The notes under the pieces are model-generated. The model did no database searches and was not told the DNA's origin. It was given only the letters and a program-made list of their open reading frames with translations. From the NCBI GenBank assembly GCA_030748735.1, contig JASMLK010000025.1:86199-150198 (forward strand): 64,000 bases of DNA. Direction: 5' to 3'. A program made the translations under genes and the position numbers. This document shows positions 27,185 to 34,842 of this stretch, in pieces; the first letter of the stretch is position 1; each line of letters starts with the position of its first letter. This DNA is from Myxococcota bacterium (GTDB lineage: Bacteria; Myxococcota_A; UBA9160; UBA4427).

Positions 27185-28678
27185 CTACCTCTTGGTTTCC
27201 TGGGGACCCGACGGGGCCACGGGTTGAGTTTCCGTCGCAGTGCGTCCTTGGACGCCGAGGCGGAGTTCACGAATTTGCTCGCGCAGTGACGGGCCGCGGT
27301 CTTCCAACACGACCGGCACGTCGAGGATCGGGGCTTCGCCCCTCGACTGGCGCGCTGCGGCGGGAAAGAAACGAGGATGCGCGGGGACGGTTACGTCGTC
27401 GGCCGACACGATCTGCTCGGGCTCGAAGTGCGTCCACTCCAACACCCGATCCACCCAGACACCCGTCAAACCACCGTCGTCTCGCACGAGGACGATGCAG
27501 GGACGCGACGACTGGAGTTCGCACTCCGGGAGATCCAGGCGTCGACTCAGGTTGACGACCACGAAGGATCTACCGCGCAGGTCGACAAGGCCCATCAGGT
27601 CTTCGCGCAAGCGCGGTAGTTCGAGTAGCTGCGAAGGAGAAACGACTTCCTGGATCACCGAACTCGCAATGGCGAAGCGGTGCCCACCGGACTCGACCAT
27701 CAGGTACGACCCCGCATGTATCGAGCGCATGTCTGCTGACAGGCCGCCGCGCGTTTCATCGGCAGTACCGCTGTCGCGTTCGGCCGCTTCTGCCTCGGAT
27801 GCGCGATGTCTCGAGATGCGGCGAATCGCCCGAAGGGATTGTGCCCATTGCAGCGTACGCGTCCGTTGCCCTTCGTCGACGACACCGGCCAGGCTGATCA
27901 CTTCGATCGGGCCTTCGGCCGTCTCGATGAAACCCATACGCGCAGCTTCACCACCGGAGAGGCAGTCGAAGACGGTGTCTTTTCGAACGCTGCTCAGCGC
28001 AACCTTGTCCAGCGACACCGTGGCGTCGACCCGGTAACCGAAAGGACGTTCACCGCGGTCGAGGAGAACGATCGATGAACTCCGCGCTCCCGCATCGTCA
28101 CCTTCCTGGTCCAATGCCGAGTGCAGGTCGACGACAGGAACGAGGTCGCCCTCTGCCTCGATCAGGCTTACGCCTGGAGGCGTATCCTCGAAGTCTTCGA
28201 GAGGTTTGCCGGGGATGATGCGGCCGACCTCCGACAACGGAACACCCACCACCGCCTCACCCACGCGGACACCCAGGATCGTTTCATCATGGGTTGGACC
28301 CGGATTCCCGGAGGCGGTCGCGATGTGTCCGGCGAGATCGCCGGTGGATGCATCGTCGCTCTCGAGCATCGCGATGATGAAGCAGGCTCGTTCGTCGAGT
28401 TCGACCTCACGCTCGTGTCCCAGAAGCGGCGCGATGTCCAACACCACCAGCGTTTCCCCGCGAATCGTCGCAAGGCCCAACACGAACGAGGGGAACTGGG
28501 GAAGTGGTGCGAGGGGAGTCGCGCGGATGACCTCGCGGACCGCCTGTGTTGCGATCCCGTACGCCTGCCCCGCCACTTCGAACGAGAGGAACCTCCGAAC
28601 CGGAGACGTCATCTCGACCGTTCGTGGAACCAGGGTGTCGCTGGATGCGAGGGGGGCTTGCTCGTCCGCGAGTCTCAT
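27185..28678 (-). CDS. Triple-CheW-domain chemotaxis coupling protein
   Basis: About 497 residues containing three CheW-like domains in tandem (about 28-120, 135-300 and 355-470). Each carries the beta hallmark G-x-x-x-x-x-G-x-x-x-x-V-x-x-[41 protein letters not shown] and [20 protein letters not shown]. CheW domains bridge chemoreceptors and the CheA kinase; three on one chain could cross-link array units. There is no kinase, receiver or methyltransferase domain. It is followed after seven bases by an NIT chemoreceptor, surely a partner. The start is uncertain: ATGs at 28747, 28678 and 28612 are all possible and none has an ideal ribosome site. Confidence 0.87.
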   Translation of the reverse strand: MRLADEQAPLASSDTLVPRTVEMTSPVRRFLSFEVAGQAYGIATQAVREVIRATPLAPLPQFPSFVLGLATIRGETLVVLDIAPLLGHEREVELDERACFIIAMLESDDASTGDLAGHIATASGNPGPTHDETILGVRVGEAVVGVPLSEVGRIIPGKPLEDFEDTPPGVSLIEAEGDLVPVVDLHSALDQEGDDAGARSSSIVLLDRGERPFGYRVDATVSLDKVALSSVRKDTVFDCLSGGEAARMGFIETAEGPIEVISLAGVVDEGQRTRTLQWAQSLRAIRRISRHRASEAEAAERDSGTADETRGGLSADMRSIHAGSYLMVESGGHRFAIASSVIQEVVSPSQLLELPRLREDLMGLVDLRGRSFVVVNLSRRLDLPECELQSSRPCIVLVRDDGGLTGVWVDRVLEWTHFEPEQIVSADDVTVPAHPRFFPAAARQSRGEAPILDVPVVLEDRGPSLREQIRELRLGVQGRTATETQPVAPSGPQETKR

Positions 28679-28943
28679 TTCGATTCGTTGGTGCCTCCGG
28701 GCCGCCTGGCGCGAAGCCGGGGCGACCGACAGGCGAGTCCCGCTCATATCGAGAACTGAGTGCCGGGGCGATACGACGGCGATCAGTCGGCTGCGAAGTT
28801 TCAGTCTTCGATGCAGGTCACGGCAGTTGAACACCACGCCTGTCGCTCGGCAGTTCCCCCGAACCATCCCGCGAAACCCGGGCACATCGACACAGCGGGC
28901 CGAGGACCAAAGAGCCGAGCTGAGAGCCAGGGAGGGCGCCACA

Positions 28944-28952
28944 GGGAGGGGG
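28944..28952 (+). promoter_or_regulatory. Ribosome binding site that fixes the hflX GTG start
   Basis: A purine-rich GGGAGGGGG ends six bases before the GTG at 28959. No ATG lies in frame in a sensible position, and upstream frame sequence is antisense to the CheW gene. Confidence 0.6.
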
Positions 28953-28958
28953 CGAGAC

Positions 28959-30734
28959 GTGCCCGGAAGTGATCTGGGCGTTGGGACCCGGGAAGATGGT
29001 CTAGCCTCTCCCTTCGAAGCCACGACGTCCCAACCAAGCCGCTTCCGGGAGCACATCATTCAGGTCTACGGCAATACCCGCGGCCTCAAGGCCAGCCAGG
29101 TCAAGCAGCTCGAACGCCTCTTCCGCCGACGCCTCGACGCGAACGTCCTGCTCAACAACGAATTCGCTCGAAACCTGACCGAAGTCTCTCGCGACATCCG
29201 CCGGCAGGTGGGTGTGCTCGTCGATCGACGCGGCGCGGTAGCCCACGTGATGGTGGGCGGACCGAATTCCATCGAGCTGCCCGACTGGGGTCGTCTGCGT
29301 GCGGGCGAAGGGCGCTTACGCGGTCTTCGCTGCATTCACACCCACCTCGCGAACGAGGGGCTCTCGCGCGACGACCTCACCGACCTCTTGCTCCTGCGCC
29401 TCGACGCCATGGTGACTGTCGCCGCGCAGGAAGACGGCCTTCCCGGCCTCGCCCACATCGCCTGCCTCGAACCGACGGTGCGCAGCGACAAGGGGATCGA
29501 CCAACTCGAACCTGTACACCCCGCGCGCATCGAGATCGACTTCCAGGCGTTCATTCGCGAACTCGAAGACGATCTCGCACGCAGTGTGAAGGGTCGCGAA
29601 GTCGAAGCACGCGATCGCGCCATCCTCGTTTCAGTGACCGCCGGGCGCAGCACCCACGAACTCGAACTCCACCTCGACGAACTGCGCGAACTCGCGCGCG
29701 CGGCCGACGTCGAGATCTGCGACACCCTCACCCAGAACCGGCGCAGCGTCGATCCGAAGACGGTGGTGGGCCGCGGCAAGTTGCAAGACCTGATGATCAT
29801 GGCGTTCCAGAACGACGTCGACCTCGTGATCTTCGATCAAGATCTCACGTCTACCCAGGCACGCAACCTTTCCGAACAACTCGAACTGCGCGTGATCGAC
29901 CGCAGTCAGTTGATCCTCGACATCTTCGCCGGGCGCGCGCAGACTCGCGACGGTCAGGTGCAGGTGGAACTCGCGCAGCTCAAGTACCGCTTGCCGCGAC
30001 TGGCACAGCGGGCCGACGTGTCGCTGTCGCGGCTCGGTGCGGGGATCGGTGGCCGCGGTCCCGGTGAAACGAAGCTCGAAGTCGATCGCCGGCGTGTGCG
30101 CGATCGCATCAACCGGCTCGAACGCGACACGAAGAAGCTGATGAACCAGCGCGAGCAACGTCGTCGCAAGCGCAGCCGCCGTGGCGTGCCGGTGTTGTCG
30201 ATCGTGGGTTACACGAACGCGGGCAAGAGCACCTTACTGCGTGCGCTCACCCAGAGCGATCCATTCGTCGAAGACAAGATGTTCGCCACTCTCGATCCGA
30301 TGAGTCGTCGCCTGCGCTTCCCGCGCGAACGCGAAGTGATCATCACCGACACGGTCGGTTTCATTCGCGATCTACCCGACGAACTCGTCGCCGCCTTCCA
30401 CGCGACCCTCGAAGAGCTTCGCGACGCCAGCTTGCTGCTTCACGTCGTCGATGCTTCGGCGCCCGACATCGAACGCCGCATCGAAGCCGTGCAGGGCATC
30501 CTCGAAAACATCGGTTTGGGGGACGTGCCCCAACTGCTGATTCTCAATCAAGTCGATCGTCTACCGGAGGGAGTGGGGGAGTCGATCGCCCGACGCCACA
30601 ACGGAATCGCGGTCTCGGCGCTGAAAAATGAGGGCCTGCGCGAGCTATTGGGGCGGGCCGAAGAAATACTATGGGCCTCCGATTTCGACGGAGCCAGGCT
30701 TGGCGAGTTGGCCTTGGAAGCTGAGGGGGTGTAG
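28959..30734 (+). CDS. hflX: GTPase HflX, long form
   Basis: Ribosome-associated GTPase that splits stalled or hibernating 70S ribosomes. With a GTG start it has 591 residues, about 165 more than E. coli HflX. The standard part begins near residue 221: HflX N-domain (with [15 protein letters not shown] and [14 protein letters not shown]), the helical linker with [15 protein letters not shown], then the G domain with [10 protein letters not shown] (G1, about 416-425), [10 protein letters not shown] (G3) and NQVD (G4). The first 220 residues form a separate domain (with [19 protein letters not shown]) seen in long-form HflX proteins; its role is unknown to me. fabH starts three bases after its stop. 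Confidence 0.92.
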   Translation: MPGSDLGVGTREDGLASPFEATTSQPSRFREHIIQVYGNTRGLKASQVKQLERLFRRRLDANVLLNNEFARNLTEVSRDIRRQVGVLVDRRGAVAHVMVGGPNSIELPDWGRLRAGEGRLRGLRCIHTHLANEGLSRDDLTDLLLLRLDAMVTVAAQEDGLPGLAHIACLEPTVRSDKGIDQLEPVHPARIEIDFQAFIRELEDDLARSVKGREVEARDRAILVSVTAGRSTHELELHLDELRELARAADVEICDTLTQNRRSVDPKTVVGRGKLQDLMIMAFQNDVDLVIFDQDLTSTQARNLSEQLELRVIDRSQLILDIFAGRAQTRDGQVQVELAQLKYRLPRLAQRADVSLSRLGAGIGGRGPGETKLEVDRRRVRDRINRLERDTKKLMNQREQRRRKRSRRGVPVLSIVGYTNAGKSTLLRALTQSDPFVEDKMFATLDPMSRRLRFPREREVIITDTVGFIRDLPDELVAAFHATLEELRDASLLLHVVDASAPDIERRIEAVQGILENIGLGDVPQLLILNQVDRLPEGVGESIARRHNGIAVSALKNEGLRELLGRAEEILWASDFDGARLGELALEAEGV

Positions 30735-30737
30735 CGG

Positions 30738-31757
30738 ATGGGTGGGGCGAAACGATTGCGCGCGAAGATCGTCGGCACCGGGATGTGCGTGCCCGACCAG
30801 GTCGTCACCAACGACGATCTTTCCCAGCGCATGGACACCACCGACGAGTGGATTCGCCAGCGCAGCGGCATCCAGGAACGTCGTTGGATTCGCCCCGGAG
30901 AAACACCCGCCGATCTCGGCAAGCGCGCGATCGAACAGGCGTGTGAGCAGGCCGGCATCGAGGTCGGTGACATCGATTGCCTGCTGCTCGCGACCCTTTC
31001 GTCCCAACACGACTTTCCGGGGTCTTCGTTCTTCGTCCACGAAGCCCTCGAGATGGGCGAGATCCCGTGCATGGACCTGCGCGCGCAGTGCAGCGGCTTC
31101 TTGTATTCGCTTTCGATCGCCGACAGTCTCGTGATCGCGGGCAAGTTCAAGCGCGTGCTCGTGCTCGGCTGCGAAGTCCATTCGACGGGGATCGACGTCT
31201 CGACGCGCGGGCGCGACGTCGCGGTGCTGTTCGGCGACGGAGCGGGAGCGGTGATCGTCGAAGCGCAAGAAGATGACGACGACCCGGCGGGCATCCTCGA
31301 AGTGCGCATGCACGCAGAGGGCAAGAACGCGCGAAGGCTATGGATCGAAGCACCGACCTCCGCCAACACACCTGTACGACTCACCCACGAGATGATCGAT
31401 GACGGTCGCATCTTCCCCTGCATGGAAGGGCGCTACGTCTTCAAGCACGCGGTGACCCGCATGCCGGAAGTGCTCCTCGAAACCCTCGGCGCAGCGAGCC
31501 ACAAACTCGAAGACGTCGACCTCTTCTTGTTCCACCAGGCCAACCTGCGCATCAACGAAGCGGTCGCGCAGCGGCTCGAGATCTCGCCCGACAAGCTCTT
31601 CAACAACATCCAGAAGTACGGCAACTGCTCGGCCGCTTCGATCCCGATGTTGCTCGCCGAAACCACCCGGGACGGCCGCCTCGAGAAGGGCGACCTGGTT
31701 TCGATGACGGCCTTTGGCTCGGGCTTCACCTGGGCGAGCGCACTGGTTCGCTGGTAG
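30738..31757 (+). CDS. fabH: Beta-ketoacyl-ACP synthase III
   Basis: Starts fatty acid synthesis by condensing acetyl-CoA (or another acyl-CoA) with malonyl-ACP. The 339-residue protein has the full catalytic triad: Cys118 in RAQCSGFLY, His266 in FHQANLRI and Asn296 in KYGNCSAAS. DTTDEWIRQRSGIQERRW near residues 33-50 and the terminal GFTWASALVRW are family marks. It is slightly longer than E. coli FabH because of an insert around residues 175-215 with DDDDP-type acidic sequence. It begins three bases after hflX, so the two are co-transcribed. Other members of this family make alkyl ketones or olefins (OleA), but the active-site context here is FabH-like. Confidence 0.9.
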   Translation: MGGAKRLRAKIVGTGMCVPDQVVTNDDLSQRMDTTDEWIRQRSGIQERRWIRPGETPADLGKRAIEQACEQAGIEVGDIDCLLLATLSSQHDFPGSSFFVHEALEMGEIPCMDLRAQCSGFLYSLSIADSLVIAGKFKRVLVLGCEVHSTGIDVSTRGRDVAVLFGDGAGAVIVEAQEDDDDPAGILEVRMHAEGKNARRLWIEAPTSANTPVRLTHEMIDDGRIFPCMEGRYVFKHAVTRMPEVLLETLGAASHKLEDVDLFLFHQANLRINEAVAQRLEISPDKLFNNIQKYGNCSAASIPMLLAETTRDGRLEKGDLVSMTAFGSGFTWASALVRW

Positions 31758-31856
31758 CCCCGGGGCGCCCGCGACGCCTCGGCACGGGCCCGCGGCACGC
31801 CCTCCGCAGCTCGCTGCACGCAGCTCCTCGAAAAGTTGCCCCGCAGGTGCAGCAGA

Positions 31857-31888
31857 TTGATGCGTCGCGTCTTGTTGCGACGCGTCAA
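31857..31888 (+). promoter_or_regulatory. Inverted repeat: fabH terminator hairpin or operator
   Basis: TTGATGCGTCGC and GCGACGCGTCAA flank an eight-base loop; eleven of twelve positions pair and the twelfth is a G-T wobble. A short T-rich stretch (ATTTTCGTCTT) follows about five bases later. It could end the hflX-fabH transcript. The arm TTGAYGCGTC recurs within the promoter 50 bases on, so an operator role is equally possible. Confidence 0.45.
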
Positions 31889-31937
31889 AGGCATTTTCGT
31901 CTTCTATTCCAGTAGTTTATGCGAATGCCGCCCCGCG

Positions 31938-31965
31938 TTGACGCATTGACGCGTCGTGTTAAGAT
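31938..31965 (+). promoter_or_regulatory. Sigma-70-type promoter of the phasin-like gene
   Basis: TTGACG at 31938-31943 and TAAGAT at 31960-31965 are separated by 16 bases: five of six and four of six consensus matches. The -35 box is the first of two adjacent octamers, TTGACGCA and TTGACGCG (31938-31953), so a repressor or activator that recognised them would overlap the polymerase site. Confidence 0.55.
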
Positions 31966-32166
31966 CCTGTCGTTCGCCAACCGATATCGCCCTCAGAAGG
32001 GCTCGATTGACGAAGCCCTCCCGGTCGAGGTGATCAGAACCAAGACCAACAATCCCAACCGCGCACTCGTCCCCCATTCCCGGCATCCCCTGCCACGGGG
32101 GAGAGAGCACACCCGGCGCAGCCAAGGGCTCTGCGCCGAAGACATAAAGAGCCAAGGAGGACCATC

Positions 32167-32532
32167 ATGGCCACTCGAACCGCCAAGAAGAGCACGCTCG
32201 ACAACACCATCGACGAGATCCAGACCCGCTTCAAGAAGGCCGGCAAGGAACTCGAGAAGATGCAGAAGCGCGCTGAAAAGAACCGCCGCGCATTCCGGAC
32301 CCGCACGGAGAAGCGCGTGAAGAAGGCGCAGAAGGAACTGCGCAAGATCTCGGTCGTGAAGAGCGCCGAAGACTTCACCAACGACATGCGCAAGCAGATC
32401 GACAAGGGTGTGGACGACGTCATGTCCCGCATGCCGCTCGCGTCGAACAACGAGGTCAAGAAGCTCGAGAGGAAGGTCAACTCGCTCACCCGCAAGGTGC
32501 GCGCTCTCGAGAAGGCTGCGGCGCCCAACTAG
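32167..32532 (+). CDS. Phasin-like, lysine-rich coiled-coil protein
   Basis: A 121-residue soluble protein, almost wholly alpha-helical, very rich in Lys, Arg and Glu, with no cysteine and no signal. The C-terminal segment NNEVKKLERKVNSLTRKVRALEK (about 94-116) has leucine/valine heptads like the end helix of PhaF/PhaI-type polyhydroxyalkanoate granule proteins, and the preceding region (IDEIQTRFKKAGKELEKM) could be the amphipathic granule-binding helix. A nucleoid-binding role is an alternative, given the basic composition. It has its own promoter, a strong AAGGAGG ribosome site and its own terminator, which suggests an abundant, independently regulated product. Confidence 0.72.
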   Translation: MATRTAKKSTLDNTIDEIQTRFKKAGKELEKMQKRAEKNRRAFRTRTEKRVKKAQKELRKISVVKSAEDFTNDMRKQIDKGVDDVMSRMPLASNNEVKKLERKVNSLTRKVRALEKAAAPN

Positions 32533-32630
32533 GTCCGTGCCAACTCTCTAGGCCAGGCACTGTCTCGCGAGTCCGCCTGGTTGGCGCGAGTGCGTCGTCG
32601 CACTTCGCAGCCGCCCGCGGCATCGCCCAG

Positions 32631-32665
32631 AAGGCCCGATGGATCCCAGAGCCATCGGGCCTTTT
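32631..32665 (+). terminator. Rho-independent terminator of the phasin-like gene
   Basis: The 12-base perfect stem AAGGCCCGATGG / CCATCGGGCCTT surrounds a nine-base loop and runs directly into TTTTCT. It lies 98 bases after the stop codon and about 80 bases before the next start. Confidence 0.85.
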
Positions 32666-32744
32666 CTGTGCGCGCGATCCGAATCTCGGTCTTGCTAAGG
32701 TTTTCGGCCCTCGAATCGCCCCTCACGTCCCGAAGGAGAAGCCC

Positions 32745-33914
32745 GTGGCGTCCTATCAGTCCCCCGACTTCCTGCAGCTCGACGACTACCACTTCAGCGA
32801 AGAAGAGCGGCTGGTTCGCAATTCGGTACGCGATTGGGTGAACGGCGAGTTCCTGCCGCGCGTCACCGAACACATCCGTCAGGACGGCTCCTTTCCGATG
32901 GAACTCGTCCCGCAGATCGCAGAGCTCGGGATGTTTGGCGCAAACCTGCAGGGCTACGGCTGCGCGGGCATGAACAACGTTTCCTATGGGCTCCTGATGC
33001 AGGAACTCGAACGCGGCGACTCGGGCTTGCGCTCGTTCGCGTCGGTGCAGGGTTCGCTCTGCATGTACCCCATCCATACCTACGGAACGGACGAGCAGAA
33101 GGAAAAGTGGCTGCCCTCGATGGCCGCGGGTGAGACGATCGGCTGCTTCGGTCTCACCGAACCCGACTTCGGGAGCTTCGTCACCGGCATGGTGACCCGC
33201 GCCGAAAAGAAGGGCGACACCTGGGTGCTCAACGGCGCCAAGCGCTGGATCACCAACGGCACGCTCGCCGACATCGCGATCGTGTGGGCCACGACCGACG
33301 AAGGCATCCGCGGCTTCATCGTCGAAACCGATCGCCCCGGCTTCGAAGCGCGGGACATCAAGGGCAAATTCTCGCTACGCGCTTCGGTCACGTCCGAACT
33401 CTACTTCCAGGACGTCGAGGTCCCCGAAGCGAATCGGCTACCGGGCGCGCGTTCGGTCGGGGCGCCGCTCTCCTGTCTCACCCAGGCGCGCTACGGCATT
33501 TCGTGGGGCGTGATGGGCGCCGCGATGGCGTGTTACGACGAAGCGCTGCAGTACGCGAAGGACCGCGTCGTGCAAGGCGGGCCGCTGGCGGGCAAGCAGA
33601 TCACCCAACAGAAGTTCGCCATCATGCTCACCGAGATCACCAAGGCGCAGCTGCTGTCGCTGCACCTCGGGCGCATCAAGGACCAGGGCGCGCTCAAGCC
33701 CGTGATGGTTTCGATGGCCAAGCGAAACAACGTCGACGTCGCCCTGCAGATCGCGCGCGAAGCGCGAGACCTGCTCGGCGCCAACGGCATCGTGGACGAC
33801 TACCAGGCGATGCGGCACATGGTGAACCTCGAAACGGTCCGCACCTACGAGGGCACCCACGACATCCACACCCTGATCCTGGGTGAGCACATCACGGGCA
33901 TGCGCGCGCTGTAG
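32745..33914 (+). CDS. gcdH: Glutaryl-CoA dehydrogenase-type acyl-CoA dehydrogenase
   Basis: FAD enzyme oxidising glutaryl-CoA (lysine, tryptophan or benzoyl-CoA breakdown) to crotonyl-CoA or glutaconyl-CoA. All 389 residues align with the GcdH subgroup: CFGLTEPDFGSFVTGMVTRA (about 132-151), LRASVTSELYF, LSCLTQARYGISWGVMGAA and the catalytic-base region RHMVNLETVRTYEGTHDIHTLILG with the conserved Glu. One difference: the usual EPDAGSDPG reads EPDFGSFVTG. The start is GTG 32745, with AAGGAG six bases upstream. No other genes of glutarate metabolism are near, so the exact substrate remains to be shown. Confidence 0.9.
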   Translation: MASYQSPDFLQLDDYHFSEEERLVRNSVRDWVNGEFLPRVTEHIRQDGSFPMELVPQIAELGMFGANLQGYGCAGMNNVSYGLLMQELERGDSGLRSFASVQGSLCMYPIHTYGTDEQKEKWLPSMAAGETIGCFGLTEPDFGSFVTGMVTRAEKKGDTWVLNGAKRWITNGTLADIAIVWATTDEGIRGFIVETDRPGFEARDIKGKFSLRASVTSELYFQDVEVPEANRLPGARSVGAPLSCLTQARYGISWGVMGAAMACYDEALQYAKDRVVQGGPLAGKQITQQKFAIMLTEITKAQLLSLHLGRIKDQGALKPVMVSMAKRNNVDVALQIAREARDLLGANGIVDDYQAMRHMVNLETVRTYEGTHDIHTLILGEHITGMRAL

Positions 33915-33932
33915 TACGCCGCAACGGGCGAG

Positions 33933-34751
33933 TTACTTGCGCGCCACCTGGAGTGCCGCTTCGACGCAGCCGCCGTTGCGGTCGAGCAGGCGCTGGGCTT
34001 CTTCTTCGTCGAGGCCGGTGATCTGGATCAGGATGCCGAGTGCGCGTTCGCGCAGCTTGGCGTTCGCGGGTGCGACGTTCGTCATCAGGTTGCCGTGAAC
34101 GCGGCCGAGCTTGACCATCACAGTGGTCGACAGCGAATGCAGGATCATCTTCTGCACCAGGCCGCCCTTCATGCGCGTCGAACCCGCGATCACTTCGGGA
34201 CCGACGCGAGGCGCGATCGCGATCTCCACCGAGTCGGCGAGTGGCGAGTCGGGATCGCAGGTGATCGCGATGCTGCGTGCGCCCGATTCGTGGGCCGCCT
34301 CGATCGCGCCGAGGACGTAGGGCGTGGTGCCGCTCGCCGAAAGACCCACCACCGCGTCCCCCATCGTGAGGCCGCGTTCGCGAACCTCCCAGGCGCCCGC
34401 TTCGAAGTTGTCCTCGGCTCCCTCGACGGCGTGACGCAGGGCCTTGTCGCCACCGGCGATCACGGCCTGCACGCGCGAAGGCGAAAAGCCGAAGGTCGGG
34501 GGGACCTCCGAGGCATCGAGCACGCCGATGCGACCACTGGTGCCCGCACCCACGTTGTACCAGGTGCCGCCACCCGCCACCGTGGCTTCGAGCACGTCGG
34601 CCGCCGCCTCGATGTCGCCGAGCACTTCGCCCACCGCGGCCAGCGCCACGGCGTCTTCGCCGTGAATGACGTCGAGAATCTCACGCGTCGACCGCTGGTC
34701 GAGATCGCGCGCGTGTTCGAGAACCGCTTCGGTGGGGCGTACGGGGGGCAT
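33933..34751 (-). CDS. murQ: N-acetylmuramic acid 6-phosphate etherase
   Basis: Cleaves the lactyl ether of MurNAc-6-phosphate to give GlcNAc-6-phosphate and D-lactate during cell-wall recycling. The 272-residue SIS-domain protein has NVGAGTSGRIGVLDASEVPPTFG, AVEGAEDNFEAG and the sugar-phosphate loop VVGLSASGTTPYVLGAI, followed by GSTRMKGGLVQKMILHSLST and NLMTNVAPANAKL. It is about 25 residues shorter than E. coli MurQ, mainly at the N-terminus; ATG 34751 is used because the frame beyond it overlaps the divergent mutS2 region and does not look like the family. The matching kinase gene (anmK or murK) is not in the window. Confidence 0.93.
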   Translation of the reverse strand: MPPVRPTEAVLEHARDLDQRSTREILDVIHGEDAVALAAVGEVLGDIEAAADVLEATVAGGGTWYNVGAGTSGRIGVLDASEVPPTFGFSPSRVQAVIAGGDKALRHAVEGAEDNFEAGAWEVRERGLTMGDAVVGLSASGTTPYVLGAIEAAHESGARSIAITCDPDSPLADSVEIAIAPRVGPEVIAGSTRMKGGLVQKMILHSLSTTVMVKLGRVHGNLMTNVAPANAKLRERALGILIQITGLDEEEAQRLLDRNGGCVEAALQVARK

Positions 34752-34842
34752 CGCGCTTCGTTTCGGCCGATTGTTCTCGAAAGCTGAACCACTAAGCTCC
34801 GCCGCGTCACACCGGGGGATTCCCCCGAATGAGCCGAACCGA

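Larger units (their letters stand above)
31758..32166. other. 409-base intergenic region with regulatory repeats
   Basis: Between fabH and the phasin-like gene I see no gene. It holds an imperfect 12-base inverted repeat (31857-31888), a good vegetative promoter (31938-31965) overlapped by direct copies of TTGACGCR, and a leader of about 190 bases ending in a strong AAGGAGG ribosome site. Confidence 0.6.
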
